Assembly (NCBI GenBank): GCA_017591395.1
Contig: WEDG01001016.1
Location: 1 to 64,000, forward strand
Reading direction: 5' to 3'
DNA length: 64,000 nt
Source of the DNA: Schistocephalus solidus
Lineage: Eukaryota > Platyhelminthes > Cestoda > Diphyllobothriidea > Diphyllobothriidae
This document shows, one piece after another, positions 20,371 to 33,900 of the stretch. The notes below the pieces were generated by a model. The model saw only the letters and a program-made list of their open reading frames with translations, ran no database searches and had not been told where the DNA came from. Positions within the stretch are counted from its first letter, which is position 1. Each line of letters starts with the position of its first letter. A program made the position numbers and the translations under genes.

Positions 20371-22450
20371 TTAGGCACATACATTCGCGGCTGACCTTAT
20401 ATGGATGACCACGCAGGTGAGTCGTGCTTGTAAACTCAACAAATCTTCGGATTTCAGCGAACAAGCATGTCCGTGGATAATGCTGAATGACCATAGCAGT
20501 TCACATCTCAATTGCCTATAGGATGGAGGAAATAAGTTAAGCTTGCTCAGTCTTCCTGAATATGACAGGGTTCCAAGACTGTCCACCCATTTTGTCGCCC
20601 ATCTTCGCACCTGCTTGATGGGAGCACTGTCTTTGGACATCCAAAGCATTTATGCTGACATTCCGTATTCAAAATGTGGTCTAACGAAAGTACTGAAGAT
20701 CCGGGGAAAATATTCGGGTGGACAAGACTATGGAAGCACGCCTGATCCAGTGCATAATGCTCGTCACCTTTTATATGGCACTTTTAGGGTCTTCGAAGAG
20801 CATAAGGTTTAAAGCTGTCCAGATACCTATATATGGGTGGGTACCACTTCTTTTAGTGGAATTCCGTTCGAGCAGTACTGGTTTCTGGGGAACCGTCTTC
20901 TGCCAGCATTCAAACCTAAGACTACACATTTGGGTATAGTAATCGTCAGAAACCGCTTGTTGGAACAGGCAGCCAATTTGTCAAGGTTTTCTTGTAGTTT
21001 ATGCGTGGGGTCATCAGAACTGATTGGTTTTCCAGATTTTTATATCATCTGCAAACATTATGGCATCATGGTCAAGATGATCAATTCAGTCGTTTATATA
21101 ATTGAGGAATAGAAGAGCATCTAAGACTGAACCCTACAGAACACCACTTTCAACTGGTACCCAATCGGATTCTAGGGTGCCAAAAATGACGGCTTGCAGT
21201 CTGTATGACGGGAATATTTGATCCACTTCAAAAAGTTTTCCTGGATATCACATGACCAAATCTTATGTAACAATCGCCGATGAGGTTCGCTATCAAACGT
21301 CTTCTTGACGTCGAACAAAATGACATTAATTGGACGTCCTCGGTCTATGGCTTTTGTCTATTTTTACTGTGAGTAAAGACCACTCGTAAGATATGAGTGA
21401 CCAGGGCGAAAGCCATACTGGAAAGCACATAATATGTTCTTCTGCTCTAAATAATTCATTACATGTCTCTTAATAATCTGTTTCATGACCTTGCACAAAA
21501 TGTAGGTTAAACTAATGAAATGGTACTTTTCCGACTCCAGCCTGCATCCTCCTTTGTGCATCGAGGAGATAAAAGCAATTTTCCATTCCCGTGGTAGTTT
21601 GCATTTCTCTATGGATTTTCGGAATAAATAAATCAATAATTGCATTTGTCATCAACACCGGCTCGCACAGTTCATCGGCTAATTCTCGAAGGGTATATGG
21701 ATGAATTCTATCTGAACCGGGTGACTTGGCAGGCTTCAGGCTGAGTAATTCTGTCCTTGTTAATGTGGGCGAGAAGTAAAGATTATTTTCTAGTGCAAAT
21801 ATTTCCAAATTTTGTATTTGTCTTGGGAAGGGTTGTGGTGGAGGATTTGTTTCATGAGTGAATACTGACGAAAATAAGCTAGAGAGGGCTGAGGCTTTCG
21901 TTTGGTCATCGGTCTATAGCACTCCATTTGAGGATCGCAGCGCTAGAATCGTGTCACGATTTCTTTGGTTATTGTATATGTAAAAGTATAGGAATTTGGG
22001 ACGCTCCAAAGAGTTATGTCGTATAGTCAGTTAATAGTTCTTTCTGAATCGGTTTGCCTTAAGCTTACAGACACTCTATTTTCGTTTGTATTCCTTCCAG
22101 CGTTTGACGCTCACCATTAGTCGAAACCGCTTCCACATCTAATTTCTTTTTTACGTAGATCTGAAGTTCGCGGTTTATCCGCAATGGACGATTGCTCCTT
22201 TTCTTTCGTTTTCCATGACAATTAAGATTTCTAATTCTTTCAACCACAGATCTAAACGTACTCCAGCATTTGTCAACGGTTCCTGGGAATGTTTTTTCAA
22301 CTGTATTGCTGCGATTTGCGTGCGCATGCTGGAGAAATTTTCCTTCCAGATGCGTGTTTTCAGTTGCTTAGGTGAGTTAGGTGGTGAGAATATGGATGGA
22401 GAAGGAACGCATAAGGTCTTAAAAACACGAGTGATCTAACCATCAGGAGA
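20371..22450 (-). mobile_element. CR1/jockey-type LINE remnant, minus strand
   Basis: Reading from high to low coordinates, a linker (22247-22065) precedes the reverse transcriptase. KPAKSPGSDRIHPYTLREL near 21740 is the N-terminal block, and PREWKIAFISSMHKGG and QYGFRPGHSYLTSG follow at 21590-21390. FDVKKTFDSEPHRRLLHK (about 21325) and a catalytic FADDIKIWK (about 21055) are read in shifted frames. The C-terminal WATKWVDSLGTLSYSGRL block is at about 20615. Stops and frameshifts are frequent. The EN domain is not clearly visible; an extension toward 22700 is possible. Family resemblance is to the element at 41-44 kb. Confidence 0.8.
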
Positions 22451-22980
22451 ACTAACAATACTTTCACTGGGGTTTGCGTGATTGTTGAGGAGGTAGTTGC
22501 AGTTGGAGGATAAAGGGTTGGCGGGTGCAGTAAATTGTGGGGAGATCTGGGTGAGCTAGGCGTAGAGAATCACAGGGCATATCCAGTGGATTGTTCGGGA
22601 CAGTCATCTTGAGGCACTCCACGTTCACATTCTTCTCGTGAGTTCCGTGCTGGGTGCATAAATTCTTCCTTCCCTAAGAGATTACTAAGAATGGGCCATC
22701 GTAGGGCTGCCACGTGTATACACCTTCAGTCACCGCCTGTATTTACTCACATAAACGCAAATCCACGCTAATCTGTGGTAAAATAAAACAGAATAAACCC
22801 CACCACACCTTACTACTATTTTAAACACCACACAGAACCCTGCTCGACGCTATCCAGTACCGACGCAGAATAGATATCCCTTATGGCATATCAGGTGTTG
22901 CTCGCTCAGACAGGAGGTTAAGCTGTCGGCGAGTTGCATCCTAACTGAGAATTGGTTCCTTAAGCAGCAAGAACAATCGA
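22451..22980. other. Possible upstream part of the minus-strand LINE
   Basis: Minus-strand frames give weak LINE-like linker sequence, but no diagnostic motif is seen. Confidence 0.35.
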
Positions 22981-22984
22981 ATGT

Positions 22985-23520
22985 TACCTGGGAGCGGTAG
23001 GAGGGAGGAACTTAGACCCTGGTGACTCTGTCTCACGACACTTCCGTGCATTTCTCATTAGAACCAATCTAACAGACCCGAACCTATCACAGTGCGCTCA
23101 AACCCGTGGCTCGGAAAGCTATCAACTGACGGTCTAACTCGGTCTGGTGAACACGCAGGTCAGACTGCAATGGCTTCCTCTTAATTTGGTCTCTATAACC
23201 CTCCCATTCAGTTGGGACCTGAGCCTTCTCACTCTTCTTTAGCATAAACAATGTTCATTTTGCGGGGATTAGGCCTGAGTGGCACACGTAGATGTTATGG
23301 AAAGCTTTGTCAGTAACGGCGTCCACTGCCACCGCCGGTCTTCTTGATGTTTTCTTGATATCGCATTTTGGTTAGTAAGGAAGTAGGGAGTGTGGTAGAT
23401 ATCGCACAAGTCTATTTTCTCTAAAAAGATTTCGCATACAAATCGCCGTCCCTACCTCCGCAATACTGTGGAACTCATGCTGGACATTGCCTTTGGCGAC
23501 CATTAAACTGTCAAAATTTA
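22985..23520 (+). repeat. Unnamed interspersed repeat, plus copy
   Basis: CAATGGCTTCCTCTTAATTT, GCCGGTCTTCTTGAT and AGGGAGTGTGGTAGATATCG align with the family blocks in the same order as at 62.4-62.7 kb, with more divergence. Confidence 0.7.
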
Positions 23521-26500
23521 TTTTACTTTCGGTGCTTTTTACAATTGACTTTATGGTCAAAACTGAATGTGAAAATTTATTTAGTGCGTAGTAATTTTGT
23601 GGGAATTCACAAATTTTTTTAATTTAGTGCTGAAGAAAAGGAATCTTTCGGTTCTGAATATCTACATATTATGAAAAGTGTTTAGGATCTGCCCTTAAAG
23701 ATTCGAATAGGCCAACTGTCTTCAGAATTGGTTAATGCTGCTGGCAAATAATAACAAGTAACCAGTGAAAGACTTTTATTCAGTGAACAGCAGGAAAACT
23801 ATCTTTGGGTACCTTGACGGAAAACTGAACTTGCCTTTAGATAAGCTGGACCATTCAGTCTGCAAATTATTGTACCCACTTAGAACGCATGCTGGGCTTT
23901 CGAAAATAAATGGATAACAAAACTTTTCATAGTCAAAACTTTTCCTGCTTTCAATTGCTATTTTACAAGACTTCTAATTTGTCCTTAAAAATGGGCACCG
24001 GATAAAAATGCGATAATGCCCACTACTTAACTAACTGCGTTAAAGCAGTGTGCTTCGGTACGGGTCTCTTGCAAGACTGTCAACCAAAAGTTTGCATACT
24101 TTCATGTATGATTTAACTTGCCTACTCGTTTTCTACCCATTTCTATTCGGAAAATTTTAAACGGTTCAAGTCGGCGTTTAACGAGGCTCCGTTATAAGCA
24201 TACAGACGGTAACTTTGCTCTGATGGGTAAAAGTTAGTTCAAGTGCTTAGATCCTACTTTAACAAACTAACACAACAATTTTTTCATTTTTGGCCAATAT
24301 TTGCGAGAGCATCGACTTGGTGAAAATGCAAAAATTTTGTCGTACAGGTCCCTTGTTGTTATGCCCACCATATCACACGGTGTACAACGTGGATCATGAA
24401 AGCCTGCCAATTCATTTTTGGAAAATTAAAGAGCAATTCTCTTCACCCTAACCGACTGATTTGGATTTAAAAAAATAAAAATATACAGTAGAGTACATTG
24501 CAGCATTTTCCTTTAAGGCAGGATATCAGTTTTTGCGTATTTTTTCTATCAGAACCCTTACCAAAATGTTTTTAATATTCCCACAACAGCCTATTGCCCA
24601 AAACCACTCCGGGTGGCAATCAAGTGGCAACGGAACGGATGTTATCGAGAACGGACTTAACCAAACAATAATTTTAGTTAGAAAAGGCTCTCGCCAATTC
24701 CAATGTCTGGTTCAACGAAGCGGTCAATTGAGGTGTACGAGATTTTTGCTATCTCCCTTATGTATAAGGAATTATAAACTCACATGCCCAACAAGAAATC
24801 TATAGACAAGTTGTGTAGACATTTATGTAAATAACGTTCCCATCTCTAAATATTTCATGACTCAAATACATATTGCATGACAAAATCATGAAGTGGTGTA
24901 TATTTATGGGGAATATGCCATAGACGTGTAGACCCCACTGAAAATTCCACGCATTTTTATGTAAGTTAAAGAAGGTGGATGACCAACAAAATGTTAGTAG
25001 CGTCGTGTATGGACGTAAACGTATTCGGAAAAGAGAAGAGCAAGGCACAGGTACCAAAAAAATGCTGAGGACGAGGGGTTTAAGGATATATCCAAGTTAA
25101 CCTTGGGCGTGACCGACACACTTTTGAGGTTTAACAGCGCATTTCTGTATACTTGGGTTTAATTATACCTGTCAGTTAGCGGAAGCCAGCAGGGAGAAGT
25201 CTCCCAAATCGGAAGTCTTGCAGAAGAGTTATTAGGATTACCTTTACTTTAAGTAACGCAGAGGTAAACTACGGAAATGGTCCACAACACCCTGGGCAAA
25301 TGATTTTTTGGTATTTACAGCAACAGATACATGCATAAGTGCACATGAGACATGTCCGTCCTTAGGCAATCAAGGAAGGATATCTCGGTTGGCCTAAAAC
25401 TGTCCCAACATCAAGGGTCAAAGTCACGTGTAACACGACCATTCAACTGGCAAGTGGTGTTTGGCCGACGGATGGCAGTATGTGTAAGCAACGGTACTGG
25501 GGGGGTGTGAGGACAGACTGTCACATTCTGTTCATATCTGTGATAAGAAAATCCATGGGAAATTCGTTCAGGCAGCGAAAAGTCCCATCAGAATATATAC
25601 GCGAAGCTAAGTGTGACAAGGCGTCTCGTGAATTGGATAGGGTTCAATGCAATTTGGTCATTTTTGTCAATGCAAAGAAACCGTCGAACTTCCGGCTGAT
25701 ATTCCACAACCTCCCAATTTGGTGGTTCTATGTTATATTTGGGAATTGGTTAAACAACGATAGTCCGGCTTTTTATGATTAATAATTCTCGTCTTGTAAG
25801 CTTTTTGTCCACTTCCTCTGATATGCCGAGCCTGAATCCTTTATTTCAGGTGCCAGCTGATAAAGTTTCTGCAGGTTGTTCCTTGTCTACGGCTAGGACC
25901 ACCGTCTACCTGTGCAGAGAACACGAGTCACCTTACGGCCGCCTATCCAATTTGAAAGGAAGGCTTTTGACATAATATAACTCTGAGTTTGAAGTCTCTT
26001 TAAACATTCCCCATAAGCCACACGCCAAGGAAGTTGTGATGGCTGCGTACTTTGGTGTCTTGTTTCTTTTATGATCTGGGGTGTGTTGTACTTAGGAACA
26101 TCCAACCTAAGAGACCATTTTTTGAATCATCCACAGAAGAGATTCAGGCTTTCCCGCAGGGTTTGGTTATCGTTATTGCATTTGATTGCATGTCAATGGG
26201 AAATCATTTCCAATCATGGCAGACCTACAGTTCAGTCTTGTCATATTATACCTGAAATACGATTGGGACTGTGAAGAAAAGCTAACAGAGCTCTAAATGC
26301 TTCTGCATGCAACCGAAACTTGTACCGAGTTTTCTCTGTGTATGGATGTGGACTGCAGTCGGGCTATCAAGAAACCCTCTATGCATATTAGTATGTTTCC
26401 TATGCAGTCGATTTCGGAATTTTATAAACGTATGCCGGCCAAATAGTCTTCTGATCGTTTGGACAATTATGTTGAGGCATTGCGCTGTCCACGTAAATGA

Positions 26501-27200
26501 CATCGATATACCTCTCTTCTTTTATTGTAGGTGATCAGTGCTAAGGTGCACAAATAATTATAATCAACGTGACTGTTTTGGCTGTGATTTGTGTTATACA
26601 CGCGCGAAAAGACACTTTTTTCAACGAAAAGCGTGGCAGATTTTTGACGATCCTTTCTATAATATTGTATTAAATTCATATAAGACGCATTGGCCTGTAG
26701 CTGTACGAGTATATTTTTGGCCTATCCTGTTAATCTAAGAGTATATTAGCCACTTTATTATCAGAAAGAAGGATAATTGGCCCAAAAAAACTTCTACAAA
26801 TAATTCATAGGCTTGATAAATAAGTCCTTTCTGTACTTTCTGTATATTCGGTCCGGATAGGTAAACTTTGAGTCACTAAAAGTAGGAAATCTCCTTTCGG
26901 TAGATGCCGCTATGAAAACGAGTCATTCTCAAACCACATTATGCTTTCAAATGAAATGATCGTTTGGTATTTTTTGTTGCGGAAACCAGTGCAAAAATAG
27001 ACATAATGACTTATGCTCATTTTCACTTATATCTGTCAGCTTTCTTTAATAGGAACGTATACGAAGTGCCAGCCTGACTCTTGAAAAATCCTTTCTGTGC
27101 TATGAGTATCGCACGCATTCCACGATCAGCAGCCAACTAACTGTTCTCCATACCGTTTAAATTAAATTAACGTCCAGAGATTGTACAGTTGTCACACTAC
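23521..27200. other. 3.7 kb without recognisable gene
   Basis: The stretch is AT-rich. Open frames (for example 24533-24805, 25480-25782 and 26307-26534) show no domain, no repeat match elsewhere in the window and no splice-linked partners. Confidence 0.5.
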
Positions 27201-27265
27201 ACTTGAATTATGTATGTTTCAGAAAATTAGCAATTATCTATGCTTAACAAAATTGTAATAATTTT

Positions 27266-27763
27266 ATGTTAAAGTTTGGATCAGTTATCTCTATATTGGG
27301 GAACTTATTCGACGGTGACATCTCTGCTCTGCTTTCTCAGGAATGTCAGCGTCTTGATTCTCTCGTTCATTTGGTTGATAGTGAAACATTAGACCGACAG
27401 AAAAGAAAATATAATTTTCTTTTGAAAAATGTTTCCCAAGACAGACGACCCATTGACGTTGCCGTAGACTTCCTGTACTCGTGCGGTTTCAACTACAAAA
27501 TAGCCGAAGCCAAACGCCTCTCCTCACGTAGCAAACATCCACCTATATTAGTCACCCTTTTTTCACCAATCGAGGTGGACTCTATTTTTGCACAACCAGG
27601 TCGCATTTCTCGTTATCTAGAAGTTGCAAAATGTTTCGTTTGTCGGGATCTTACACCGATGGAGCGAAGGAATGTGTCTCCTTTCTTGCATAGGTCTTCG
27701 ACCTTAAGTCACTTTATTGAGGGAAGTAGGCTTTCACCCTTGAGCTCAATCCATTATCCATAA
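27266..27763 (+). pseudogene. LINE ORF1-like protein
   Basis: The frame has a coiled-coil-like start followed by a block typical of LINE ORF1 RNA-binding proteins: RKYNFLLKNV, VAVDFLYSCGF, PPILVTLFSPIEVDSI and KCFVCRDLTPMERRN. The ORF1 protein coats LINE RNA in the ribonucleoprotein. The start codon is uncertain (a non-ATG start or the ATG at 27266), and the frame continues past the shared block without a clear C-terminus. Confidence 0.65.
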
Positions 27764-27949
27764 GTCTGGTCATGGCTATGCAAACCATAACGAGACGGTA
27801 CAGCAATCTCCTATAGTGCCCGGTTCAAAAACCTCCTTAACTTCAAATTCCGCTCTTCTTTCAACGAATCCATTAACGCCTTCTTCCTCGCGAATAGGAA
27901 TTTCAAACGCAGTATAATTCAGTATATATAAGGGAGATAGGCAGAGCCT

Positions 27950-28795
27950 TTGAAACCCCTATTTACAGATATACGCTAGCAAAACAAGCAAATATTACAT
28001 GGTGGTAGTCGTTTTAGTATATCAATCATTGCTGTCGACTAATTATATGTTCATCAAGTAAAAAAATGTATCAAGTCTTCTTTTTAAACATTTCAACGCT
28101 TTCAGCCTGAACAACTGAGGGCTGGCAGTTTGTTCCATTCGTCAATCACCCGTTGGGAAAAGAAGTTGGCCCGCACTTCAAGTTTGGCGTGATTTCTTTT
28201 CAGTTTGTATTGGTGACCTCGGAGACTTGTCATGTTTGCCAATTCAAAGTCTTGGCCATCTGAAGAGCACAATCAACTCCTCTGACCAGTTTGAAGACTA
28301 AGATCATATCCCCTCTGTATTGCCTATGAGAGAGGAGAAAACTTTTAAAGTCTTTGCTAGGCGGCCCTCATAGGGTAGGCATTCCAATCCGCTGACTAGT
28401 TTCGTTGCCCTCCGTTGAACGTTCTCCAGCAGAGCGTAGTCATGTTTCGTCCAAGGGCGCCACGCCTGAACGCAATATTCCAACACCGGCCGGATAAATG
28501 TTCCAAACACGCGCCCAAAAAGCTCTCCGTCAAAATTAACGAAGGACCTCCTGATTGCGCCTAAGATACACATAGCTTTCTTGGCGATATTCGCACAGTG
28601 CGACGATGGTTTGAGAGTTGGTGTTATCCATATACACAAGTCCTTTAGAATGTTTACCTCCTGGAGTTGGTGACCACTGATGGAGTACTGGTATTCAAAT
28701 CTAATCAGCCTTCTGGAACTAGACCGCAGTCGAATTATTTTGCATTTGTTAAGATTAAGGTTCAGCAGCCACTCATCACATCAGTCATGTCGTAA
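27950..28795 (-). mobile_element. Antisense LINE 3' fragment nested in the 27-33 kb LINE
   Basis: The minus-strand frame 28639-28304 encodes the post-catalytic part of a CR1-type reverse transcriptase: RPVLEYCVQAW, LLENVQRRATKLVSGL and LPYEGRLAKTLK, continuing in a shifted frame to RGDMILVFKLVRGVDC near 28270. The host LINE's coding-like sequence runs up to about 27900 and resumes at about 28800, which marks this as an insertion younger than the host copy. Confidence 0.8.
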
Positions 28796-29449
28796 ACCAG
28801 CCTTAAATGTCAGTATCTCCGTCTAAAGTGCCAAGAAAGACTGCTTCTCAGTTTCATCGTTGTTTTCCTTGTATTCCTAGTGTTGACTTAGTCAACAAAA
28901 CTGGATCAAGTCCGCCTCGTTTCCATTCCACGCTATCCACTCCGGTTGCAGCTGTCCAATCTACTAAACTTATTAATAACCTGGGCAAGTCAAAGTATGC
29001 TCCAAACTAAAGTTTCCAAAAAGAAAAACGTCATTAAAGTTGGGAAACCTCCTAACCCTCCAGCATCTACCATACATACCCAAAATTTCCTTAGTAATTA
29101 TCCCAACCAATCAATTTCTCAGGCTCCCCATTATTTAACTCTACCCCTTACGGTAGCAGTTTTCCAAAACAATTTGTTCCATTTTCAAATCTTATTCTCC
29201 CCCCATATTATTCCAATATTCCTCAAAATCGTATTTTAAGGCCTCCTTTTTTCGCTAACGCAGAAAATAGCCTTCCTCTCAATGGATACCACCCAAATAT
29301 GTTTCTCTGCAATAATCCTAATTTAGTTAGCAGTAACAGCTTAGCTAATTGTAGACAGCAGCACTTTTACTTTCCGTCCGCACCTTCCTCTCTACAGTTT
29401 ACTTCCCCACCACCAAGTCTTCCTTTTCTATAAATAACGATAACCCTAG

Positions 29450-29990
29450 TTTGGATACTCGAACTACGCTAGATGTCATATTACTTAATGCTAAATCTTT
29501 TTTAAATAAGATGGCCCAACTGAGAGCCGTTGCTATCGAGTTAATGCCCGACGTTTTATGTGTAACTGAATCTTGGACCCATCCCCTAATTTCCGACTCT
29601 TTGCTTGTCATAGACCAGTATGATCTCTACTGTCAAGACCACATTAGCAAGCGTGGTGGTGGTGGTAGTCTTCTCTATAGTAAAGCTTAATTTAAGCACT
29701 TCCCATTTGATCTAGATGTTACGTCATTCTCTGGTACTTACTGCTTCGCATCCATTTTCCTGTAGCCCCGGCAAAAGGTGATTCTCGGATGTATTTACAA
29801 CCCGCCTAATTCATCATCCGATGATGATGCAAAACTTTGTGAAATTTTTAAATTGATTTCGGAGTCCAATTTTAACATTAAAATAATCGCTGGGGATTTT
29901 AATTATCCTGAAATCGACTGGATCTCAAACTTTTGTCCACCCAGATTTCTGCCTTTCCTCGATACCATTAATTTTTTCTAATTGGTCTCA
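29450..29990 (+). pseudogene. LINE APE-type endonuclease domain
   Basis: Two offset frames (29451-29690 and 29778-29981) carry LLNAKSFLNKM, VLCVTESWTHP and, after a break, LGCIYNPPNS and IIAGDFNYPEIDW. TES and GDFN are catalytic motifs of APE-type LINE endonucleases. A TAA at 29688-29690 ends the first frame before the second begins. Confidence 0.85.
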
Positions 29991-30442
29991 GCTTGTCCGT
30001 TCTTTAACGAGAGACAAGCATATTTAAGACCTGATTTTCACAAACGACATTGCTCCCCTCTTCGTTGATTTTAAGCAGGGCCTCTTCCAAAGTGATCATA
30101 CATTAATTCACCGTTGCCTTCCGATTGTTTCATCGAAAAAGGCTAGTGCCGTTCGTACCTATCATGCTTTTGACCTCGCAGATATGAGCTTAATTAACAA
30201 CTTTTTGGACTCATTGGACTGGCAGCATCTCTCCTCCATAAACGATGCAAGAAGTCTTTGTGACTTCATGTCAGTCGTTTCAAATAACATCCTGGAACTT
30301 GTGCCAAACAAAATAGTCAAGCCCTACGTTTCGGAATCCACTGTTCCTCACTTTCTTTTGCCACGGCTAAAGAAATTGAGGAAGAAGTTAAAAGATCAAT
30401 ATACTAGTTCGTTACCTGTTCATCTAAGGATCGCAGAGATTT

Positions 30443-31662
30443 TTGAATAAGCCTCTAAGATTCGTCTTGCACGTGACAGACAGAGGGAATCTTGTGCACT
30501 CATTGTGCCAAACCCTGCAAACTCTGTTGCTCAACTGTTCCGCCGTCGATCCTCCTCTAAACGAGGTGATGAGATTCCTCCATTACTCAAACGAAGACAA
30601 GAACTTCATTATCGAAGACTCTGACAAGGCAGAACTGTTTAGTGCGTTCTTTTCAAATCATCCTATGATGGAATCTGAACCGGTTCTGACGTTTCAGGCA
30701 TCCTCATTGAATGTTATCAGCACTGTTGATTTCTCCTTCGAACTAATTCGTAAGCAAATAATTCGTCTGAAAAACTCGCACTCTTCGGGGACTGATGGTA
30801 TTCCAAGCTCAGTTATTAAGATTGTGCCGAGCTTTCCCCGATTACTTAGCCATATATTCTCAGTTTATCTTCTAAACGGATTCTTTCCTGACTCCTGGAA
30901 GACATCTATTATTCTTCCTGTTTTCACGTCGGGATCTCGTTCGGACGTAAATAATTATCGAGGCGTTCACAAAACCCCGGCTCTAGCAAAACGTTTTGAA
31001 AAAAATTATTTTAATTAATTCTCAACTTTTTCCTAGAAAATAAGCTCTTAAACGACTCGCAATATTGTTTTCTACCTGGGAGATCATGCGAAGTATGTCA
31101 CTTAGCTTTTCTTAACCTCGTCACTTCCCTTCGTAATGACCAGCAGTCAGTGGTTGTGATCTACTTTGACCTGAGCAAAGCCTTTGACAAGGTACCGCAC
31201 AGACGTCTTCTGGTGAAACTAGAAGCCCTCGGCATCCGGCCTCCTCTCCTTGACTTCATTCGTTCCTTCTTGTCTAACCGCAGCCAAAAGGTCTTGGAAG
31301 GTAATAGCTACTCGACGCCGCAGCCGATCACGAGTGGCGTTTTTCAAGGCACGGTTCTAGGTCCCTTTCTCTTAATTATTTACAAAAACGAAATTTCACA
31401 TTTACTCACAAATTCACAAAATATCGTTAACGCTGACGATCTCAAATGCATTTATTCATTTTCTAAAGACACTGCCAATAGGTGCGTTGATAAAATAAAC
31501 ACTGATCTACTTATGCTCTCACGTTGGAACTGTATCTGGCAAATGGAGTTTTCTTCATCCAAGAGTAGTTTCATGTGTTTTGGCCCCGCCAATCTTCCTT
31601 TACCCCTAGTATTTCAAAATAGTACACTTTTAGAACGATCAACCATGAAAGACTTGGTCTAA
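30443..31662 (+). pseudogene. LINE reverse transcriptase domain, catalytic box altered
   Basis: Frames at 30443-31018 and 31150-31662 encode the fingers (LKNSHSSGTDGIPSSVIK and PDSWKTSIILPVF) and the palm (VIYFDLSKAFDKVPHRRL and FQGTVLGP). At 31429-31440 the usual FADD reads VNADD, so the residue before the catalytic ADD is asparagine rather than phenylalanine. A stop and frameshift separate the two frames, so the domain is not functional. Confidence 0.88.
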
Positions 31663-31784
31663 GTTACACGAATAAGCTAGCATTATCGCCTCATGCAGAT
31701 CGAATTTCTGCAAAGGCTGCAAAGATATGTGGTTTTATATCACATAAATCCTTCCTTCCGGAAATAAAGTTAAACCTGTACCGC

Positions 31785-32310
31785 ATGTTTTTTCTTCCTA
31801 TCCTAGAATACTGCTGTCCCCTCTTTGGGCTGATGAACGCCTCTGACCGCAGTAAGATTGAAAAAGTTCAGAGGGTTTTCACTCAAAGACTATTTTCTCT
31901 TCCTGGATCCAGTATCTCTTATACGGATAGATGCCAGTTAGCAAACATTAAATTTCTGTGGGTTAGAAGACTCGAAGCCGGTCTCTGCTTCCTGTTTCGC
32001 GTTAACTCTAGCCCAAATCTCCCACGAAATAAAGCTCTCATTCCGGTAAATCGACCCTATGCCACTCGTAATTCCTCCATGATCATTTAACCACTCCTTA
32101 GCTCCACAACTAACCGTTCTCAGTTTTTTGCCTCCAAATATGCTTTCATATGGAATAATCTTCCACTGGAAATTAGGTTGTCGTCCACATTAGCTATTTT
32201 CTAAACCAAATTACGCAAACATTTAACTTCGGAAGATATAAAGTCCTTATTGTCTGTTTCCTTCCCAAACTCGCAACTTTTGGATTTTGAAAAGGGTCCT
32301 CCTGGTATTT
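31785..32310 (+). pseudogene. LINE C-terminal region
   Basis: LEYCCPLFGLMNASDRSKI, KVQRVFTQRLFSLPG and further blocks form the post-RT region. The same sequence is present, in other states of decay, at 37.3-37.9 kb (minus) and 46.1-46.6 kb (plus). Confidence 0.8.
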
Positions 32311-33090
32311 GAGGCACCTCTCTTGATATTATTATTACATATTTATTTATTATTTATTTATATTATATTTGTATCATCCTCTGCAGAGTCAATCTTTGGA
32401 TTCACTTTTTCGTCCTCTCCTTTTAAACTAATATCGCCAACTCTTGACAACCTTGATAGTTTCCTCCGAATTTGCAACCTAGACGAGAGTCTCGAAGTTC
32501 TGTTGTGATCGAGGGGGGTTCTGATAGTTTTGCATCTTTGATTTGTGGACTATGCAGTCAGCAAGGTCACATCTCGATGATGATCTCGTGACTTCTACTA
32601 TCCCCTCTTCGTTTGGACCCTGTTGTCCATGGTAAGTTCCTCCTCTCTCCCCTCCCCTGGTGGTTATGAACAGTAGCTCTGACTGCTATATTATCTCTCA
32701 CCCGACAAGGAGCATTCCGAATCCTCATACGTTGTTCGCAACATCAAAATACTATCCCATTGCACTAAGCTATTCATTTTTTAGTGAAGCAGTTTTTTCT
32801 CATATTTTTTTAAAAAAATTGGTGGCTTGCCGAACTCCGCCTCCGATTTAACCCTAGGAGTTTTTTTACTGCTTCTTTACAGTTCACCGTATATGCCGCC
32901 GATTGTTGACTTTTGTTTTAAAAATGGCAAATCGTTCTGAATCGGATATGTTTGCCATACTACTCATTTCTGCTGTTCATATGGAAGCTCAAATAGTGCA
33001 GCAAATATCTACTTTGTATTTATTTGAACCACGATACTAAGTTTGTAATGATGGGGCCCTCTGGGCCTTAAATATACAATTTATTTATAA

Positions 33091-33900
33091 GCAGCACCGT
33101 AGGTAGCTTCCGAGCGTAGAACAAAAGGATAATGGGAGATCCGGCAATTAAGTAAAATGTAATCAACATAATGCGCTCAGAAAGGTTAATTCACATGAGA
33201 ATATACGATGAATCTGAGGCCTGCATAGCTCAGTATTCATATTGTAATTCTGATGATGGTTATCTGCAAACAAAACGGATGAAGTTTAAAAGGAGCGCAA
33301 AAATATGACACAATTTTTTGACTATCATTTCACGGAGGGATGGGTTATGAAGGCATCATAGTTCGTGGGGGAATCGATGAATGGGAGACATACTATGAAA
33401 ACGGTTTCTTAATTCCCGATGGTCATTTCTCAGGGTCATACAGAAAGCTGCTAGGAAAAGAAGATAGGAAAAAAATGGAATGAGTTTTTACAGTTAGGGT
33501 CAGTCTTCACTTGAAAACACCCAGATTATTTGAAAATCTTCTATTGATTGACAGGTTACTCCAAGGAAAGTAATACCTTGATGCAAAGAAGAGAGAGCAT
33601 CGAGGAGTGGAGGATATAAGAGGAGGTATAATCAGGGAAGAATTACGTATGTTATACGGACAACTTACGGGGGTAAGGGCGGAAATTCGGGTGAAAATTT
33701 GAACTATTATTAAGGCAGAAAATGAGGTATAAGCCAGCGTCCATTCTCCGAACCAATAAAAATTTAAGGTTAGTTAACTGGCTTATATTCGAGTAGGAGG
33801 TATTTAAAAGTGTCAGAGTGTTCCGAGTAAAATTACTCTGGACATTTTTAATTTAAAAACGCCTGGTATCGGTCATTAAACCAAAGAATGAGAAGGAAAA
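33091..33900. other. No recognisable feature
   Basis: AT-rich spacer between LINE copies; no motif recognised. Confidence 0.5.

Larger units (their letters stand above)
27200..33090 (+). mobile_element. Nearly full-length LINE, inactivated and itself interrupted
   Basis: The order is ORF1 (27266-27763 and beyond), a linker, an APE-type endonuclease (29450-29990), reverse transcriptase (30700-31670), a C-terminal region to about 32300, and a 3' region ending in an AATTTATTTAT tail near 33090. A second LINE in antisense orientation splits it at about 27950-28795. The coding sequence has many frameshifts and stops, and the catalytic FADD box is altered. The 3' region is shared with copies at 36.6-38.4 kb (minus) and 45.8-47.4 kb (plus), which shows that these are one family. 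The 5' boundary is approximate. Confidence 0.85.

Noticed and set aside
29399..29611. Minus-strand frame over the LINE endonuclease
   Set aside because: Antisense shadow of a recognised endonuclease domain.
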